Assembly: GCF_002798015.1 (NCBI RefSeq)
Contig: NZ_PGTZ01000006.1
Location: forward strand, 806,001-870,000
DNA: 64,000 bases
From: Luteimicrobium subarcticum
Lineage (GTDB): Bacteria > Actinomycetota > Actinomycetes > Actinomycetales > Cellulomonadaceae
Direction of reading: 5' to 3'
The notes beneath the pieces are model-generated. The model saw only the letters and a list, made by a program, of their open reading frames with translations, did not search any database and had not been told where the DNA came from. Every line of letters starts with the position of its first letter. Within the stretch, counting starts at the first letter, position 1. Made by a program: the position numbers and the translations under genes. Below are positions 35,703 through 45,459 of this stretch, in pieces.

Positions 35703-36788
35703 TCAGCCCTTCGACGACGGCTTCGACGACGGCTTCGGAGACGAGGACCCCGTCGCCTTCCCGGCGGCGCCCTTCGTCGTCTCGGACGATCTCGTCGGCG
35801 TCGCGGCCGGTTCGTCGGCCGTGCCCGTGCCGGTCGGTGGCGTGGTCACGGCCGGTGCGGGGGCCGGCTTGGGCGCGAGCGTGAACGCGACGGGGTCGGA
35901 CGTCACCCCGAGCACGGTGACCGCGACGCGGAACGTCCCCACCTGCTCCTCGCCGAGACCGGTGGCGCACCCCTTCACGGACCGTTCGCGGTGCCACGTC
36001 ACGGTGGCGGTGTCCACGTCGCCCGGTCCGAGCAGCAGGAGACGCTGGTCGGAGGCGCAGTCCGCGGACGACCACACGTGCGCCACGTCGCCGGCCTTCT
36101 GCTTCGACGCGGTGCCGGTCGTCGTCGGGGTCGCGGTCGCCTCGCCCTGGCGCGGCTTCGTCCCGGACGACGGCGTGGCCGTCGAGGCCGTGCCACCCGA
36201 CGGGGTGGCCGACGCGTCCGTCACGACGACGGCGCGCGCGTCGTTCCCGGCGTCGACGACGCACGGTCCGTCGCCGACGTTGCGGACCGTGACCCGGAAC
36301 GCGACGTCGGACCCCCAGGCGACGGTCGTGGGCGTGGGCGTGACGGACGCCTCGACGTCCCGCGCGGCGCAGTCGCCGATCGGACCGGTCGGGGTGGGCG
36401 ACGCGGTCGGCGTCTCGGTGACCACCACGACGGGCTGCTCTCCCCCGCCGCCGAGCGCGGACGAGATCCCCGGCACGGCGGCCTTGACCCCGACGACCAG
36501 CACCCCGACGACCAGCACGAGCACCACGAGCGCGACGGCCCGGCGCACCCAGAACACGCGCCGTCGGTCCCGGCGGCTCGGCGGCCGACGACTACCGCCG
36601 CCGCCGGTTCGCGCCGCGCCCGTCGGACGCTTCGGGGTGACCGGCCGTGCTGCCGGACGACCGGAGCCCGACGCGGTGGACGTCGTGCGCGCGGTCCCGC
36701 GCTGCCCCGCGGGAGGCGTGCGACGGCCGTTCGCCTGTCCCGGTGCGTCGCGTCGGGGACGCGGCGACGGGTCACGACGTTCGGTCAC
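35703..36788 (-). CDS. Single-pass membrane protein with large extracellular Thr/Pro-rich part
   Basis: 361 residues. A basic, disordered cytoplasmic N-terminus (about 1-75) is followed by one membrane helix (AVALVVLVLVVGVLVVGV, about 82-100) and an extracellular region. The latter contains a beta-sandwich-like segment (WGSDVAFRVTVRNVGDGPCVVDAG) with paired Cys residues, Thr/Pro/Ser linkers and a low-complexity tail (Ser/Lys/Pro). The sandwich resembles CARDB/DUF4232-like folds of actinobacterial envelope proteins. GTG start with GAGGAGGC upstream. It lies between disA and mutY, facing away from mutY, and is likely a cell-envelope protein. Function not recognised. Confidence 0.75.
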   Translation of the reverse strand: MTERRDPSPRPRRDAPGQANGRRTPPAGQRGTARTTSTASGSGRPAARPVTPKRPTGAARTGGGGSRRPPSRRDRRRVFWVRRAVALVVLVLVVGVLVVGVKAAVPGISSALGGGGEQPVVVVTETPTASPTPTGPIGDCAARDVEASVTPTPTTVAWGSDVAFRVTVRNVGDGPCVVDAGNDARAVVVTDASATPSGGTASTATPSSGTKPRQGEATATPTTTGTASKQKAGDVAHVWSSADCASDQRLLLLGPGDVDTATVTWHRERSVKGCATGLGEEQVGTFRVAVTVLGVTSDPVAFTLAPKPAPAPAVTTPPTGTGTADEPAATPTRSSETTKGAAGKATGSSSPKPSSKPSSKG

Positions 36789-36917
36789 GCAGGCCTCCTC
36801 GGGGATGTGTGGCACCAACCTACGGCGCGCGACCACCCACGCTCCCCAGGCGCGCCCGCGACGGGGCGCACTGGTGACGGCCCACGGGTGCGGTGCGTCG
36901 TCCCGCACAATGTGCGG

Positions 36918-37835
36918 GTGCCGATCCTCACCGACCCGCTTGCTGCTGCGCACGACGTCGCCACCCTCCGCGACGCGGTGGTCGCGTGGTTCGAGGACGC
37001 AGCCCGCGACCTCCCGTGGCGTCGCCCGGACCGGACGGCGTGGGGCGTCCTGGTGAGCGAGGTGATGCTCCAGCAGACGCCGGTGGTGCGGGTCGAGCCG
37101 GTGTGGCGCGCGTGGATGCTGCGCTGGCCGACGCCCGCGGACCTGGCGGCGGCGTCGACCGCGGACGTGCTGCGCGCGTGGGACCGCCTCGGCTACCCGC
37201 GCCGCGCGCTGCGGCTGCAGGAGTGCGCGCGGGCGGTCGTCGCGCGGCACGGTGGCGCGGTGCCGGACGACGAGGACGCCCTGCTCGCCCTGCCCGGCGT
37301 CGGCGAGTACACCGCGGCGGCGGTGCGGGCGTTCGCGTTCGGGCGCCGGTCGGTGGTCGTGGACACGAACGTGCGACGGGTCCTGGCCCGCACGCTCACG
37401 GGGACGGCGTTGCCGGAGCCGTCGTACACGGCGGCGGAGCGGGCGCTGGCGCAGGCGGTCGCGCCCGCGGACGACGACGCCTCGGCACGCTGGGCCGCCG
37501 CGTCGATGGAGCTGGGCGCGCTGGTGTGCACGGCCCGGGCACCGCGGTGCGCGTCGTGCCCGGTGCGGTCGTCGTGCGCGTGGCGGGCCGCGGGCCACCC
37601 GCCGGACGAGCTGGCGCACCGGCGTCGCGGGCAGGCCTGGCACGGCACGGACCGGCAGGTGCGGGGCCGTGTCATGGCGCTGCTGCGGGAGGCGTCCGAC
37701 CCGGTGGACCGGGAGCGTCTGCTGCTCGTGACGGACGACCGCGCGCAGGCGGACCGGTGCCTCGCAGGGCTCGTGGAGGACGGGCTGGTCGAGCCGTCGG
37801 AGACCGACCCGGACCTCTTCGCGCTGCCCGCCTGA
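36918..37835 (+). CDS. mutY: A/G-specific adenine DNA glycosylase
   Basis: 305 residues. An HhH-GPD glycosylase that removes adenine opposite 8-oxoguanine. The catalytic Glu is in SEVMLQQTPV, the HhH and Asp are in LPGVGEYTAAAV and VVVDTNVRR, and the 4Fe-4S loop is C-x6-C-x2-C-x5-C (VCTARAPRCASCPVRSSC). The C-terminal part is short, lacking a full MutT-like 8-oxoG recognition domain, as in many actinobacterial MutY. CACAAT 6 nt before the GTG at 36918 suggests a leaderless start; a second in-frame GTG at 36912 is possible. Confidence 0.95.
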   Translation: MPILTDPLAAAHDVATLRDAVVAWFEDAARDLPWRRPDRTAWGVLVSEVMLQQTPVVRVEPVWRAWMLRWPTPADLAAASTADVLRAWDRLGYPRRALRLQECARAVVARHGGAVPDDEDALLALPGVGEYTAAAVRAFAFGRRSVVVDTNVRRVLARTLTGTALPEPSYTAAERALAQAVAPADDDASARWAAASMELGALVCTARAPRCASCPVRSSCAWRAAGHPPDELAHRRRGQAWHGTDRQVRGRVMALLREASDPVDRERLLLVTDDRAQADRCLAGLVEDGLVEPSETDPDLFALPA

Positions 37836-37841
37836 CGAGCC

Positions 37842-38363
37842 TCAGAGCTCCAGGAGCATCCGCGAGTTGCCGAGGGTGTTGGGCTTGACCCGTGCGAGGT
37901 CGAGGAACTCCGCGACGCCGTCGTCGTGGGAGCGCAGCAGCTCGGCGTACACGTCGGGCGGCACGGGCGTCCCCTCGATCTCGTGGAACCCGTGGCGCTC
38001 GAAGAACGCGACCTCGAACGTCAGGCAGAACACGCGGGAGAGACCGAGCGCGCGGGCGCGGTCGAGCAGCGCCTCGACGAGGAGGTGTCCGGTCCCGGTG
38101 CCGCGGTGCGTGGGGGCGACGGCGAGGGTGCGGATCTCGGCGAGGTCGTCCCACATGACGTGCAGGGCGCCGCAACCGACGACCTGCGGGGCGCCGGTGG
38201 TGCCGGCGTCGGCGACGACGAACTCCTGCACGGCCTCGTAGTAGCCGACCATCTCCTTGGCGAGCAAGATCCGCTGCTCGGCGTACGGGCCGACGAGGTC
38301 GCGGATCGTGCGGACGTCGGCGGGCAGGGCGGGGCGGACGCGGGGCGCGGGGGTGGGTGCCAC
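37842..38363 (-). CDS. Amino-acid N-acetyltransferase (short ArgA-type, GNAT family)
   Basis: 173-residue GNAT enzyme. The acetyl-CoA loop is VAPTHRGTGTGHLLVEAL (the Q/RxxGxG/A pattern). Flanking blocks VGPYAEQRILLAKEMVGYYE and VFCLTFEVAFFERHGFHEI match the short actinobacterial N-acetylglutamate synthases of the M. tuberculosis Rv2747 type, which start arginine synthesis. The GTG start has TACAGT 6 nt upstream and so is leaderless. Convergent with mutY, with 6 bp between stops. Confidence 0.82.
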   Translation of the reverse strand: MAPTPAPRVRPALPADVRTIRDLVGPYAEQRILLAKEMVGYYEAVQEFVVADAGTTGAPQVVGCGALHVMWDDLAEIRTLAVAPTHRGTGTGHLLVEALLDRARALGLSRVFCLTFEVAFFERHGFHEIEGTPVPPDVYAELLRSHDDGVAEFLDLARVKPNTLGNSRMLLEL

Positions 38364-38448
38364 GTCGTCACTGTAACCACGCGACAGGCCGCCGGCATAT
38401 CGATTCCGCCTGTCGCATATTTGCACGGCGTCCTCGCAGGGAGCCGCG

Positions 38449-39447
38449 TCAGCCCGGGTACCGGTCGACGTACGCGTGCGCGGTGAGCTCGTCCACGACG
38501 AGGTGGGTGACGACGCCGGCCTCCAGCGCCCCGCGCAGCGGCTCGACCTTGTTGTCTCCGGCCACGACGCACACGCGGCGCGCGATGCGCCGGAGCTGCG
38601 CGGGGTTCGGACCGGTCGCCCGCTCGTTGAGCGGGATGTCGGAGTAGGTGCCGTCGGCGCGCAGGAACACCGTGCACACGTCGCCGACGACACCCTCGGC
38701 GTCGAGGGTCTGGACGTCCTCGGGCTCGAGGTATCCCGCGGAGTACACGTGGCTCGGCAGGCCGCCCGCGAGCGCCCCGACCGAGAAGAGGGCGATGTCG
38801 CACCGGGCCTGCATCTCGAGCACGCCGCGCACGGACCGCTCTCGCCACATGGCGTCGCGGGTCTCGGCGTAGTCGAAGAACGCGGGGACGGGGAAGTAGT
38901 AGAGCTCGGCGTCGAAGGCGGCACCGAACGCCTCGACGAGCGCGCCCGCGTACTCGATGCCGCTGGACCGCCGGTTGCCGGCGCCGTTGAGCTGGACGAC
39001 CGCGCTCCCCCGGGTGGGTTTGGTGGGGAGCTCGGCCGCGATCGCCGCGAGCGTGGTCCCCCACGCGACCCCGAGGACCATGCCCGAGTCGAACCACGAG
39101 CCGACGAGACGCGCGGCGGTGCGGGCGACCTGCGCGAGGCGTTCGTCCTCGGTGGTGAGGTCGGGCACGGGGACGACGTGCACCTCGATGCCGTACGGGT
39201 CGCCGACCTGGTGTGCCAGGCCGGGGACGCGGTGCTCCGGGGACCGGAGCGTGATCTCGACGATCCCCGTCTCCCGCGCGCGCTTGACCAGGCGCGACAC
39301 GGTGGACCGCGACGTGCCGAGGTGTCGGGCGATCGTCTCCATGGTGAGGTCCTGGAGGTAGTACATCGACGCGGCGCGGACCATGTCGGCGTCACGCCCG
39401 TAGCTGTCGATCCTCGCGTCGTTCCGCACGCCGCCGTCTCTGCCCAT
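38449..39447 (-). CDS. SorC/DeoR-type sugar-binding regulator, probably of glycerol genes
   Basis: 332 residues. The N-terminal HTH is MYYLQDLTMETIARHLGTSRSTVSRLVKRARETG, followed by a SorC-type sugar-phosphate isomerase-like effector domain (VLGVAWGTTLAAIA, VVQLNGAGN, VGALAGGLPS, VVGDVCTVFLRADG). Such regulators sense phosphorylated sugars. It is divergent from glpD with only 90 bp between. The near-palindrome GTGCACGTTTGTGCAC sits 10 bp from its start, so it likely controls itself and glpDFK. About 45% of positions by eye match the second SorC protein at 47476, which serves the other polyol module. Confidence 0.85.
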   Translation of the reverse strand: MGRDGGVRNDARIDSYGRDADMVRAASMYYLQDLTMETIARHLGTSRSTVSRLVKRARETGIVEITLRSPEHRVPGLAHQVGDPYGIEVHVVPVPDLTTEDERLAQVARTAARLVGSWFDSGMVLGVAWGTTLAAIAAELPTKPTRGSAVVQLNGAGNRRSSGIEYAGALVEAFGAAFDAELYYFPVPAFFDYAETRDAMWRERSVRGVLEMQARCDIALFSVGALAGGLPSHVYSAGYLEPEDVQTLDAEGVVGDVCTVFLRADGTYSDIPLNERATGPNPAQLRRIARRVCVVAGDNKVEPLRGALEAGVVTHLVVDELTAHAYVDRYPG

Positions 39448-39456
39448 GACACCAGT

Positions 39457-39472
39457 GTGCACGTTTGTGCAC
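39457..39472. promoter_or_regulatory. Candidate operator between SorC-type regulator and glpD
   Basis: GTGCAC-GTTT-GTGCAC: two self-complementary hexamers 10 bp apart (centre to centre), one helical turn, in the divergent promoter region. Assignment to the adjacent regulator is positional. Confidence 0.55.
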
Positions 39473-39537
39473 TCGCATTGCGCGTCCGTGCCGGTTGTGT
39501 TGCCCTGGTGAAGACCGCCGCTCGACGAGGAGGACCC

Positions 39538-41292
39538 ATGAGCTCCAGCCGGCTCACCAGCGACTCGCGCCGACGCGCCCTCGAGGCGCTCGCCGCAAGC
39601 ACCACCCCGCACCACGAGATCGACGTCCTGGTCGTCGGCGGAGGCGTCACCGGCGCGGGCATCGCGCTCGACGCCGCGACCCGCGGACTGTCGACGGTGG
39701 TCGTCGAGGCGCAGGACTGGGCGGCGGGCACGTCGAGCTGGTCCAGCAAGCTCGTGCACGGCGGCCTGCGGTACCTGCAGATGCTCGACTTCCACCTGGT
39801 GCACGAGGCGCTCACCGAGCGCGACCGGCTCATCAGCTTCGTCGCCCCGCACCTCGTGCGCCCCGTCGCCTTCCTCTACCCGCTCACGCACCCGGTGTGG
39901 GAGCGCGCGTACGTCGGCTCGGGCGTCGCGCTCTACGACGCTCTCGCGAGCCTCGCGCCGGGGCGCCGCGCGCTCCCGTTCCACCGGCACCTCAGCCGCG
40001 CCGGAATGACCCGCAAGTTCCCCGACCTCGCGCACGACGCCGCGGTCGGCGCGATCCAGTACTACGACGCGTCCGTCGACGACGCCCGGCTGGTCACCAC
40101 GCTCGTGCGGACCGCCGCGTCCTACGGCGCGCACGCCGCGTCGCGCACCCAGGTCGTCGGCCTCGTCAAGAACTCGACCGGCACCGTGACCGGCGCGAAG
40201 GTGCTCGACCTCGAGACCGGCGAGGAGATCGACGTCCGCGCCCGGCACGTCATCAACGCGACCGGCGTGTGGACCGAGCAGACCGAGAGCCTCGCGGGCG
40301 ACGAGGGCGGCCTGCGCGTGCTCGCGTCCAAGGGCGTCCACCTGGTCGTCCCGCGCGAGCGCATCCACGGCAAGGTCGGCCTGATCCTCCAGACCGAGAA
40401 GTCCGTGCTGTTCGTCATCCCGTGGTCCCGCTACTGGATCATCGGGACGACCGACACCCCCTGGACCCTCGACCCGCAGCACCCCGTCGCCACGGCGGCC
40501 GACATCGACTACGTCCTCGAGCACGCCAACGCGGTGCTGTCGCACCCGCTCACCCGCGACGACGTCATCGGCACGTACGCCGGCCTGCGCCCGCTGCTGC
40601 AGCCCGGCACGAAGGAGGGCACGGCGTCGCAGAAGGTGTCGCGCGAGCACACCGTCGCCTCCCCCGTCCCCGGCCTGACCGTCATCGCGGGCGGCAAGCT
40701 CACCACGTACCGCGTCATGGCCGAGGACGCCGTCGACTTCGCGATCGGCGCCGACCGTGCGTCCGGGCTGCCGTCGATCACCGACCGCATCCAGCTCCTC
40801 GGCGCCGAGGGCCTCGAGGCCGTCCGACGCCAGTCGCGCACCTACGCGAACACGTACGGCTGGTCGCCCGCGATCGTCGACCACCTGCTGCACCGGTACG
40901 GGTCGATGCTGCGCGACCTCGTCGACGCGTGCGTCGAGGACCCGAGCCTCGCCAAGCCGCTCGAGCACGCGCCCGCGTACCTGCGGGCCGAGATCGCGTA
41001 CGCGGTCACGCACGAGGGCGCGCTCCACCTCGACGACGTCCTCATGCGGCGCACGCGCCTCGACTACGAGGTCGAGGACGCCGGGCTCGGCGCGCTCGAC
41101 GAGATCGCCGACATCGTCGCCGGGATCCTCGGCTGGGACGAAGCCACCAAGGAGCAGGAGAAGGAGGCCTACCGCTCGCGCGTCGCCGCCGTCGAGGCCG
41201 CCGCGCAGCAGCCTGACGACGACGCGGCGGAACGGGTCCGCGACGCGGCACACGACGAGCTGCGCCCCATGCGCGACCTCTCGGCGGGCTGA
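39538..41292 (+). CDS. glpD: Glycerol-3-phosphate dehydrogenase (FAD)
   Basis: 584 residues. Oxidises sn-glycerol 3-phosphate to dihydroxyacetone phosphate at the membrane surface and passes electrons to quinone. The FAD-binding motif VVGGGVTGAGIALDAA is near residues 31-46, GTSSWSSKLVHGGLRYL is the family signature, and the C-terminal helical cap domain starts near 410. ATG with GAGGAGGA upstream. First gene of glpD-glpF-glpK. Confidence 0.96.
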   Translation: MSSSRLTSDSRRRALEALAASTTPHHEIDVLVVGGGVTGAGIALDAATRGLSTVVVEAQDWAAGTSSWSSKLVHGGLRYLQMLDFHLVHEALTERDRLISFVAPHLVRPVAFLYPLTHPVWERAYVGSGVALYDALASLAPGRRALPFHRHLSRAGMTRKFPDLAHDAAVGAIQYYDASVDDARLVTTLVRTAASYGAHAASRTQVVGLVKNSTGTVTGAKVLDLETGEEIDVRARHVINATGVWTEQTESLAGDEGGLRVLASKGVHLVVPRERIHGKVGLILQTEKSVLFVIPWSRYWIIGTTDTPWTLDPQHPVATAADIDYVLEHANAVLSHPLTRDDVIGTYAGLRPLLQPGTKEGTASQKVSREHTVASPVPGLTVIAGGKLTTYRVMAEDAVDFAIGADRASGLPSITDRIQLLGAEGLEAVRRQSRTYANTYGWSPAIVDHLLHRYGSMLRDLVDACVEDPSLAKPLEHAPAYLRAEIAYAVTHEGALHLDDVLMRRTRLDYEVEDAGLGALDEIADIVAGILGWDEATKEQEKEAYRSRVAAVEAAAQQPDDDAAERVRDAAHDELRPMRDLSAG

Positions 41293-41315
41293 GGCGCGCC
41301 GAACTGAAGAGAGCT

Positions 41316-41378
41316 CCACGGCCGGCTCCGCCCAGGGGACCGGGCGGCCGTGGCACCCCGCAGCGACGGCGCTGCGGG
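41316..41378 (+). promoter_or_regulatory. Two hairpins between glpD and glpF
   Basis: CCACGGCCG pairs with CGGCCGTGG (41316-41353), and CCCGCAGC pairs with GCTGCGGG (41357-41378). Both lie in the 129-bp gap. They may be an attenuator or an mRNA processing point that sets glpF-glpK levels apart from glpD. Function inferred. Confidence 0.5.
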
Positions 41379-41421
41379 CACACGTGACAGCGATGTCAGA
41401 ACGAGAAACGGAGACACCGAC

Positions 41422-42150
41422 ATGGCCGGTCAGATCTTCTGGTCCGAGACCATCGGCACCGCAATCCTGATCCTCCTCGGTGCGGGCGTGGTGGCGAACG
41501 TCATCCTGCCGAAGACCAAGGGTTTCGGGGGCGGTTGGCTGCTGATCAACTTCGGGTGGGGCCTCGCGGTCTTCGCCGGCGTCTACGCCGCGTGGAAGTC
41601 CGGTGCCCACCTCAACCCCGCCGTGACGGTCGGGGTCTGGGCGAGCGGGGCGGACGAGTTCGTCCCCGGCTTCGCCGTGAACTTCGGGCACATGCTCGTC
41701 TACTTCGGCGGGGAGCTCCTCGGCGCGTTCATCGGCGCCGTGCTCGCCTTCCTCGCCTACAAGAAGCACTTCGACGAGGACGCCGAACCGGCCGTCAAGC
41801 TGGGCGTCTTCTCCACCGGGCCGGAGCTGCGCTCCTACGCCTGGAACTTCATCACCGAGGTGCTCGCGACGTTCGTGCTCGTGTACTTCGTGGTGGTGTC
41901 GGGCCAGACCAAGGGCTCGGCGCTCGGCCCGCTCGCGGTCGCGCTCATCGTGGTCGGCATCGGCGCCTCGCTCGGTGGCCCGACGGGGTACGCGATCAAC
42001 CCGGCTCGTGACCTCGCACCCCGCATCGCGCACGCGATCCTCCCCATCAAGGGCAAGGGCTCGAGCGACTGGGGCTACGCCTGGGTGCCGGTCCTCGGCC
42101 CGCTCGTCGGCGGCGTCCTCGCCGGCCTGCTGAGCCAGGCGACCATCTGA
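41422..42150 (+). CDS. glpF: Glycerol uptake facilitator (aquaglyceroporin)
   Basis: 242-residue MIP-family channel with six helices and two half-helices: first NPA in AHLNPAVTVG (about residue 66), second in AINPARDLAPR (about 192). The Asp after the second NPAR marks a glycerol-conducting member rather than a water channel. It passes glycerol into the cell, where GlpK traps it. ATG at 41422 with GGAG 7 nt upstream; the earlier in-frame ATG lies in the intergenic hairpin. Confidence 0.95.
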   Translation: MAGQIFWSETIGTAILILLGAGVVANVILPKTKGFGGGWLLINFGWGLAVFAGVYAAWKSGAHLNPAVTVGVWASGADEFVPGFAVNFGHMLVYFGGELLGAFIGAVLAFLAYKKHFDEDAEPAVKLGVFSTGPELRSYAWNFITEVLATFVLVYFVVVSGQTKGSALGPLAVALIVVGIGASLGGPTGYAINPARDLAPRIAHAILPIKGKGSSDWGYAWVPVLGPLVGGVLAGLLSQATI

Positions 42151-42258
42151 CGGTCCGTGACGGCAGGTCGGGTGCCCGCGCAGGGCACACGAGCACCCGG
42201 CCCGCCGTCTGCACCGCCTCCACCGACGAAGGTACGAACGAAGGACTGAGAGAGAACC

Positions 42259-43776
42259 ATGGCTGACTACGTCCTCGCCATCGACCAGGGCACCACGAGC
42301 TCCCGAGCGATCGTCTTCGACCACGGCGGCACCATCGTCGCCGTCGGGCAGCTCGAGCACGACCAGATCTTCCCGAAGGCCGGGTGGGTCGAGCACAACC
42401 CGGAGCAGATCTGGAACAACATCCGTGAGGTCGTGGGGATCGCCCTGACCCGCGCCAACATCACGAAGGACGACCTCGCGGCCGTCGGCATCACCAACCA
42501 GCGCGAGACCGCGGTCGTCTGGGACAAGACGACCGGCAAGCCCGTCTACAACGCGATCGTCTGGCAGGACACCCGCACGCAGAAGATCGTCGACCAGCTC
42601 GGCGGGTCCGAGGGTGCCGACAAGTACAAGGCGAAGGTGGGCCTCCCCCTCGCCACCTACTTCTCGGGCCCGAAGGTCAAGTGGATCCTCGACAACGTCG
42701 AGGGCGCCCGCGACGCGGCCGAGAAGGGTGACCTGCTGTTCGGCAACACCGACACGTGGACGCTGTGGAACCTCACCGGCGGCGTCGACGGCGGCGTGCA
42801 CGTCACCGACGTGACCAACGCGTCGCGCACCATGCTCATGGACCTCGACACGCTCCAGTGGGACGAGTCCATCGCGAGCGACATGGGCATCCCGCTGTCG
42901 ATGCTGCCCGAGATCCGGTCGTCGTCCGAGGTGTACGGGAACGGGCGCAAGCACGGGATGCTCGACGGGGTCCCGATCGCCGGCATCCTCGGCGACCAGC
43001 AGGCCGCGACGTTCGGACAGGCGTGCTTCGAGGTCGGGACGGCCAAGAACACGTACGGGACCGGCAACTTCATGCTCCTCAACACGGGCACCGAGAAGGT
43101 CCCGTCGAAGAACGGGCTGCTGACCACCGTCTGCTACAAGATCGGCGACCAGGCGCCCGTGTACGCGCTCGAGGGGTCGATCGCCGTGACGGGCTCGCTC
43201 GTCCAGTGGCTGCGCGACAACCTCGGCATGTTCACCGACGCACCCGACATCGAGTGGCTCGCCCACAAGGTCGACGACAACGGCGGCGCGTACTTCGTCC
43301 CGGCCTTCTCCGGCCTGTTCGCGCCGTACTGGCGGCCCGACGCGCGCGGCGCGCTCGTCGGCCTCACCCGGTACGTCAACCGCAACCACATCGCCCGGGC
43401 GGCCCTGGAGGCCACGGCCTTCCAGACGCGCGAGGTGCTCGACGCGATGAACGCCGACTCGGGCGTCGACCTCACCGAGCTCAAGGTGGACGGCGGCATG
43501 ACCGCCAACGACCTGCTCATGCAGTTCCAGGCCGACCAGCTGGGCGTGCCCGTCGTCCGTCCGAAGGTCGCGGAGACGACGGCGCTCGGCGCCGCGTACG
43601 CCGCAGGCATCGCGGTCGGCTTCTGGTCCGGCGAGCAGGACGTCATCGACAACTGGGCCGAGGACAAGCGCTGGACGCCCGACGTCGACCAGGGCGAGCG
43701 CGAGCGGCTCTACCGCAACTGGAAGAAGGCCGTGTCGAAGACCCTCGACTGGGTCGACGACGACGTCGAGCAGTAG
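42259..43776 (+). CDS. glpK: Glycerol kinase
   Basis: 505-residue FGGY kinase that phosphorylates glycerol to glycerol 3-phosphate. The N-terminal phosphate loop is [13 protein letters not shown] (residues 8-20), [12 protein letters not shown] and [12 protein letters not shown] follow, then [13 protein letters not shown], and the family signature [17 protein letters not shown] lies near residue 413. Downstream of glpF and upstream of a bidirectional hairpin. Confidence 0.97.
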   Translation: MADYVLAIDQGTTSSRAIVFDHGGTIVAVGQLEHDQIFPKAGWVEHNPEQIWNNIREVVGIALTRANITKDDLAAVGITNQRETAVVWDKTTGKPVYNAIVWQDTRTQKIVDQLGGSEGADKYKAKVGLPLATYFSGPKVKWILDNVEGARDAAEKGDLLFGNTDTWTLWNLTGGVDGGVHVTDVTNASRTMLMDLDTLQWDESIASDMGIPLSMLPEIRSSSEVYGNGRKHGMLDGVPIAGILGDQQAATFGQACFEVGTAKNTYGTGNFMLLNTGTEKVPSKNGLLTTVCYKIGDQAPVYALEGSIAVTGSLVQWLRDNLGMFTDAPDIEWLAHKVDDNGGAYFVPAFSGLFAPYWRPDARGALVGLTRYVNRNHIARAALEATAFQTREVLDAMNADSGVDLTELKVDGGMTANDLLMQFQADQLGVPVVRPKVAETTALGAAYAAGIAVGFWSGEQDVIDNWAEDKRWTPDVDQGERERLYRNWKKAVSKTLDWVDDDVEQ

Positions 43777-43783
43777 CCCGCAC

Positions 43784-43848
43784 CCGCCGAGGCGCACGTT
43801 TCCCCCCTCATCCACGCCGGATGAGGGGGGAAACGTGCGCCTCGGCGG
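43784..43848. terminator. Bidirectional terminator hairpin sharing the GAGGCGCACGTT arm
   Basis: CCGCCGAGGCGCACGTTTCC pairs with GGAAACGTGCGCCTCGGCGG, and an inner CCCCCTCATCC/GGATGAGGGGG makes the stem nearly perfect over about 30 bp. It lies between the converging ends of glpK and the RamB-like gene. The outer 17 bases match the arabinanase stem-loops, while the inner part is unrelated. Confidence 0.85.
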
Positions 43849-43850
43849 CG

Positions 43851-45287
43851 TCAGGCGGACGGCGCGTGGCGGGTCAGGAACTGGTAGACGTCGGTCTGGT
43901 CCACGCCCGGGAACGCGCCGGTCGGCAGCGGGCCGAACACGTGCTGGCGCATGCGGGCGCTGGGCCACGACGCCCCGCCCCACCGCGCGAGCAGCTCCTT
44001 CGAGGGGCGCCGGCAGCACGCGTCGTCGGGGCAGGTGGACGTGCGCCGGACGCTCGTGTCGCGCCCGCGGAACCACTTGGAGTGGGCGAACGGCACCCCG
44101 ATGGTGACGGTGAACCCCCCGGACGCGGCCGACGCGGCCTGGGTCGAGCACCAGTACGTGCCGACGGGGGTGTCGCTGTACTGGTACCACTCGGTGGTCC
44201 GGTCGGCGCCGTGCAGCGCGGCGCGCGCGCCGAACCACCGGCACACCGGCTGGCCCTCGATCGCGCCGGTGACGTCGGCGCGCAGCGGGACGCCGTCGTT
44301 CTCGTAGCCGCGGTAGAGGGAGCCGTCCTCCTGGACGCGCAGGAAGTGGCAGGGCAGCCCGAGCACCTCGGTCGCGAGGTTGGTGAAGCGGCGCGCGGCA
44401 GCCTCGTGGGTCACGCCGAACGCGTCGCGGAAGTCCTCGACGGCGAGGTCGCGCTCGCGCTTGCGGTCCTCGAGCCAGGGCGCGGCGGCGAAGCGCGGCA
44501 CGAGGCACGCAGCGGCGAAGTAGTTGATGTCGCTGCGCTGGTCGAGGAACTCCGCGTACGAGGCGGGGCGCTCGTGCCCGAGGACGCGGTGCGCGATGGC
44601 CTGCAGGGCGAGCGACCGCAGCCCGTGCCCGCCGGGGATGGACGACGCGGGCAGGTAGATGCGGCCGTTCTGGAGGTCGGTGACGGTCCGCGTGGTGGGC
44701 GGCAGGTCGTTCACGTGGACGAGCTCGAACCCGAGCTGGGACGCCATGACGGCGACCGTGCGGTGCGTCAGCGCCCCGACCGTGTACCCGGCCTTGCGGA
44801 CGAGGTCCTCGGCGAGGTCCTCGACGCCCGGCAGGTAGTTGTTGCGCGCCTGCATGCCGAGGCGCTGGGCGGTGTTGGCGCGGCGCGCCTCCTCCGGGGT
44901 CGAGATGGACTCCGACTCGCGGCGGGCGAGCTCGCCGTGCAGCCCGACGAGCGACTCGAGGACCGGCCCGGGCAGCTTGGTGCTGACCTTGACGGACGGC
45001 AGGCCGAGCGCGGCGTAGGCGGGGCGCCGCTGGGCGCGGTCCAGCTCGATCTCGAGCGCGTCGCGACGGCTGGGCGCCTCGTCGGCGAGCAGGCTCGCGA
45101 CCCCGACGCCGAGCGCCTCGGCGATCCCCTGGAGGAGCGAGAGGCGCGGCTCGCGGCGCCCGTTCTCGATCTGGGAGAGCTGGCTGGGTGCGGCGCCGAC
45201 CGCGTCGCCGAGGGCGTCGAGCGTGAGGCCGCGGGAGGTCCGCGCGTGGCGGATGCGGCGGCCGAGGAGGAGCGGGTCGGTGGCCAT
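43851..45287 (-). CDS. ramB: RamB-like regulator of acetate/gluconeogenic metabolism
   Basis: 478 residues. An N-terminal XRE-type HTH ([36 protein letters not shown], about 8-43) is followed by an ImmA/IrrE-like domain and the short-chain fatty acyl regulator domain. The metallopeptidase motif is degenerate: [13 protein letters not shown] keeps H-x4-HE-like spacing. A Cys-rich C-terminus follows ([12 protein letters not shown]). This layout is that of Corynebacterium RamB and related regulators of the glyoxylate shunt and acetate use. It is divergent from pckG, with TTCAC/GTGAA half-sites in the gap, so control of gluconeogenesis is a reasonable inference. Confidence 0.85.
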   Translation of the reverse strand: MATDPLLLGRRIRHARTSRGLTLDALGDAVGAAPSQLSQIENGRREPRLSLLQGIAEALGVGVASLLADEAPSRRDALEIELDRAQRRPAYAALGLPSVKVSTKLPGPVLESLVGLHGELARRESESISTPEEARRANTAQRLGMQARNNYLPGVEDLAEDLVRKAGYTVGALTHRTVAVMASQLGFELVHVNDLPPTTRTVTDLQNGRIYLPASSIPGGHGLRSLALQAIAHRVLGHERPASYAEFLDQRSDINYFAAACLVPRFAAAPWLEDRKRERDLAVEDFRDAFGVTHEAAARRFTNLATEVLGLPCHFLRVQEDGSLYRGYENDGVPLRADVTGAIEGQPVCRWFGARAALHGADRTTEWYQYSDTPVGTYWCSTQAASAASGGFTVTIGVPFAHSKWFRGRDTSVRRTSTCPDDACCRRPSKELLARWGGASWPSARMRQHVFGPLPTGAFPGVDQTDVYQFLTRHAPSA

Positions 45288-45290
45288 GGC

Positions 45291-45323
45291 TTCACGCTAC
45301 GTGAAGATCGACAATTCTTTCAC
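45291..45323. promoter_or_regulatory. TTCAC/GTGAA half-sites between ramB-like gene and pckG
   Basis: TTCACGCTACGTGAA is a perfect palindrome with 3-bp centre (45291-45305), immediately followed by a third half-site TTCAC at 45319-45323. It lies 4 bp upstream of the regulator start, overlapping its likely promoter, and is a candidate autoregulatory site. Confidence 0.5.
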
Positions 45324-45459
45324 TCGGGTCGACACGAAATTCGGCCCTGCGGCCGCGCAACCTGGAGCAGTGGCGGGCGCGAGGACGGGTCCGCCACACC
45401 GTCCCTGCCGCCCAGCCGACCCCACCCGGTACTCCGGGCCCGACCACCGAGGTGACCCG

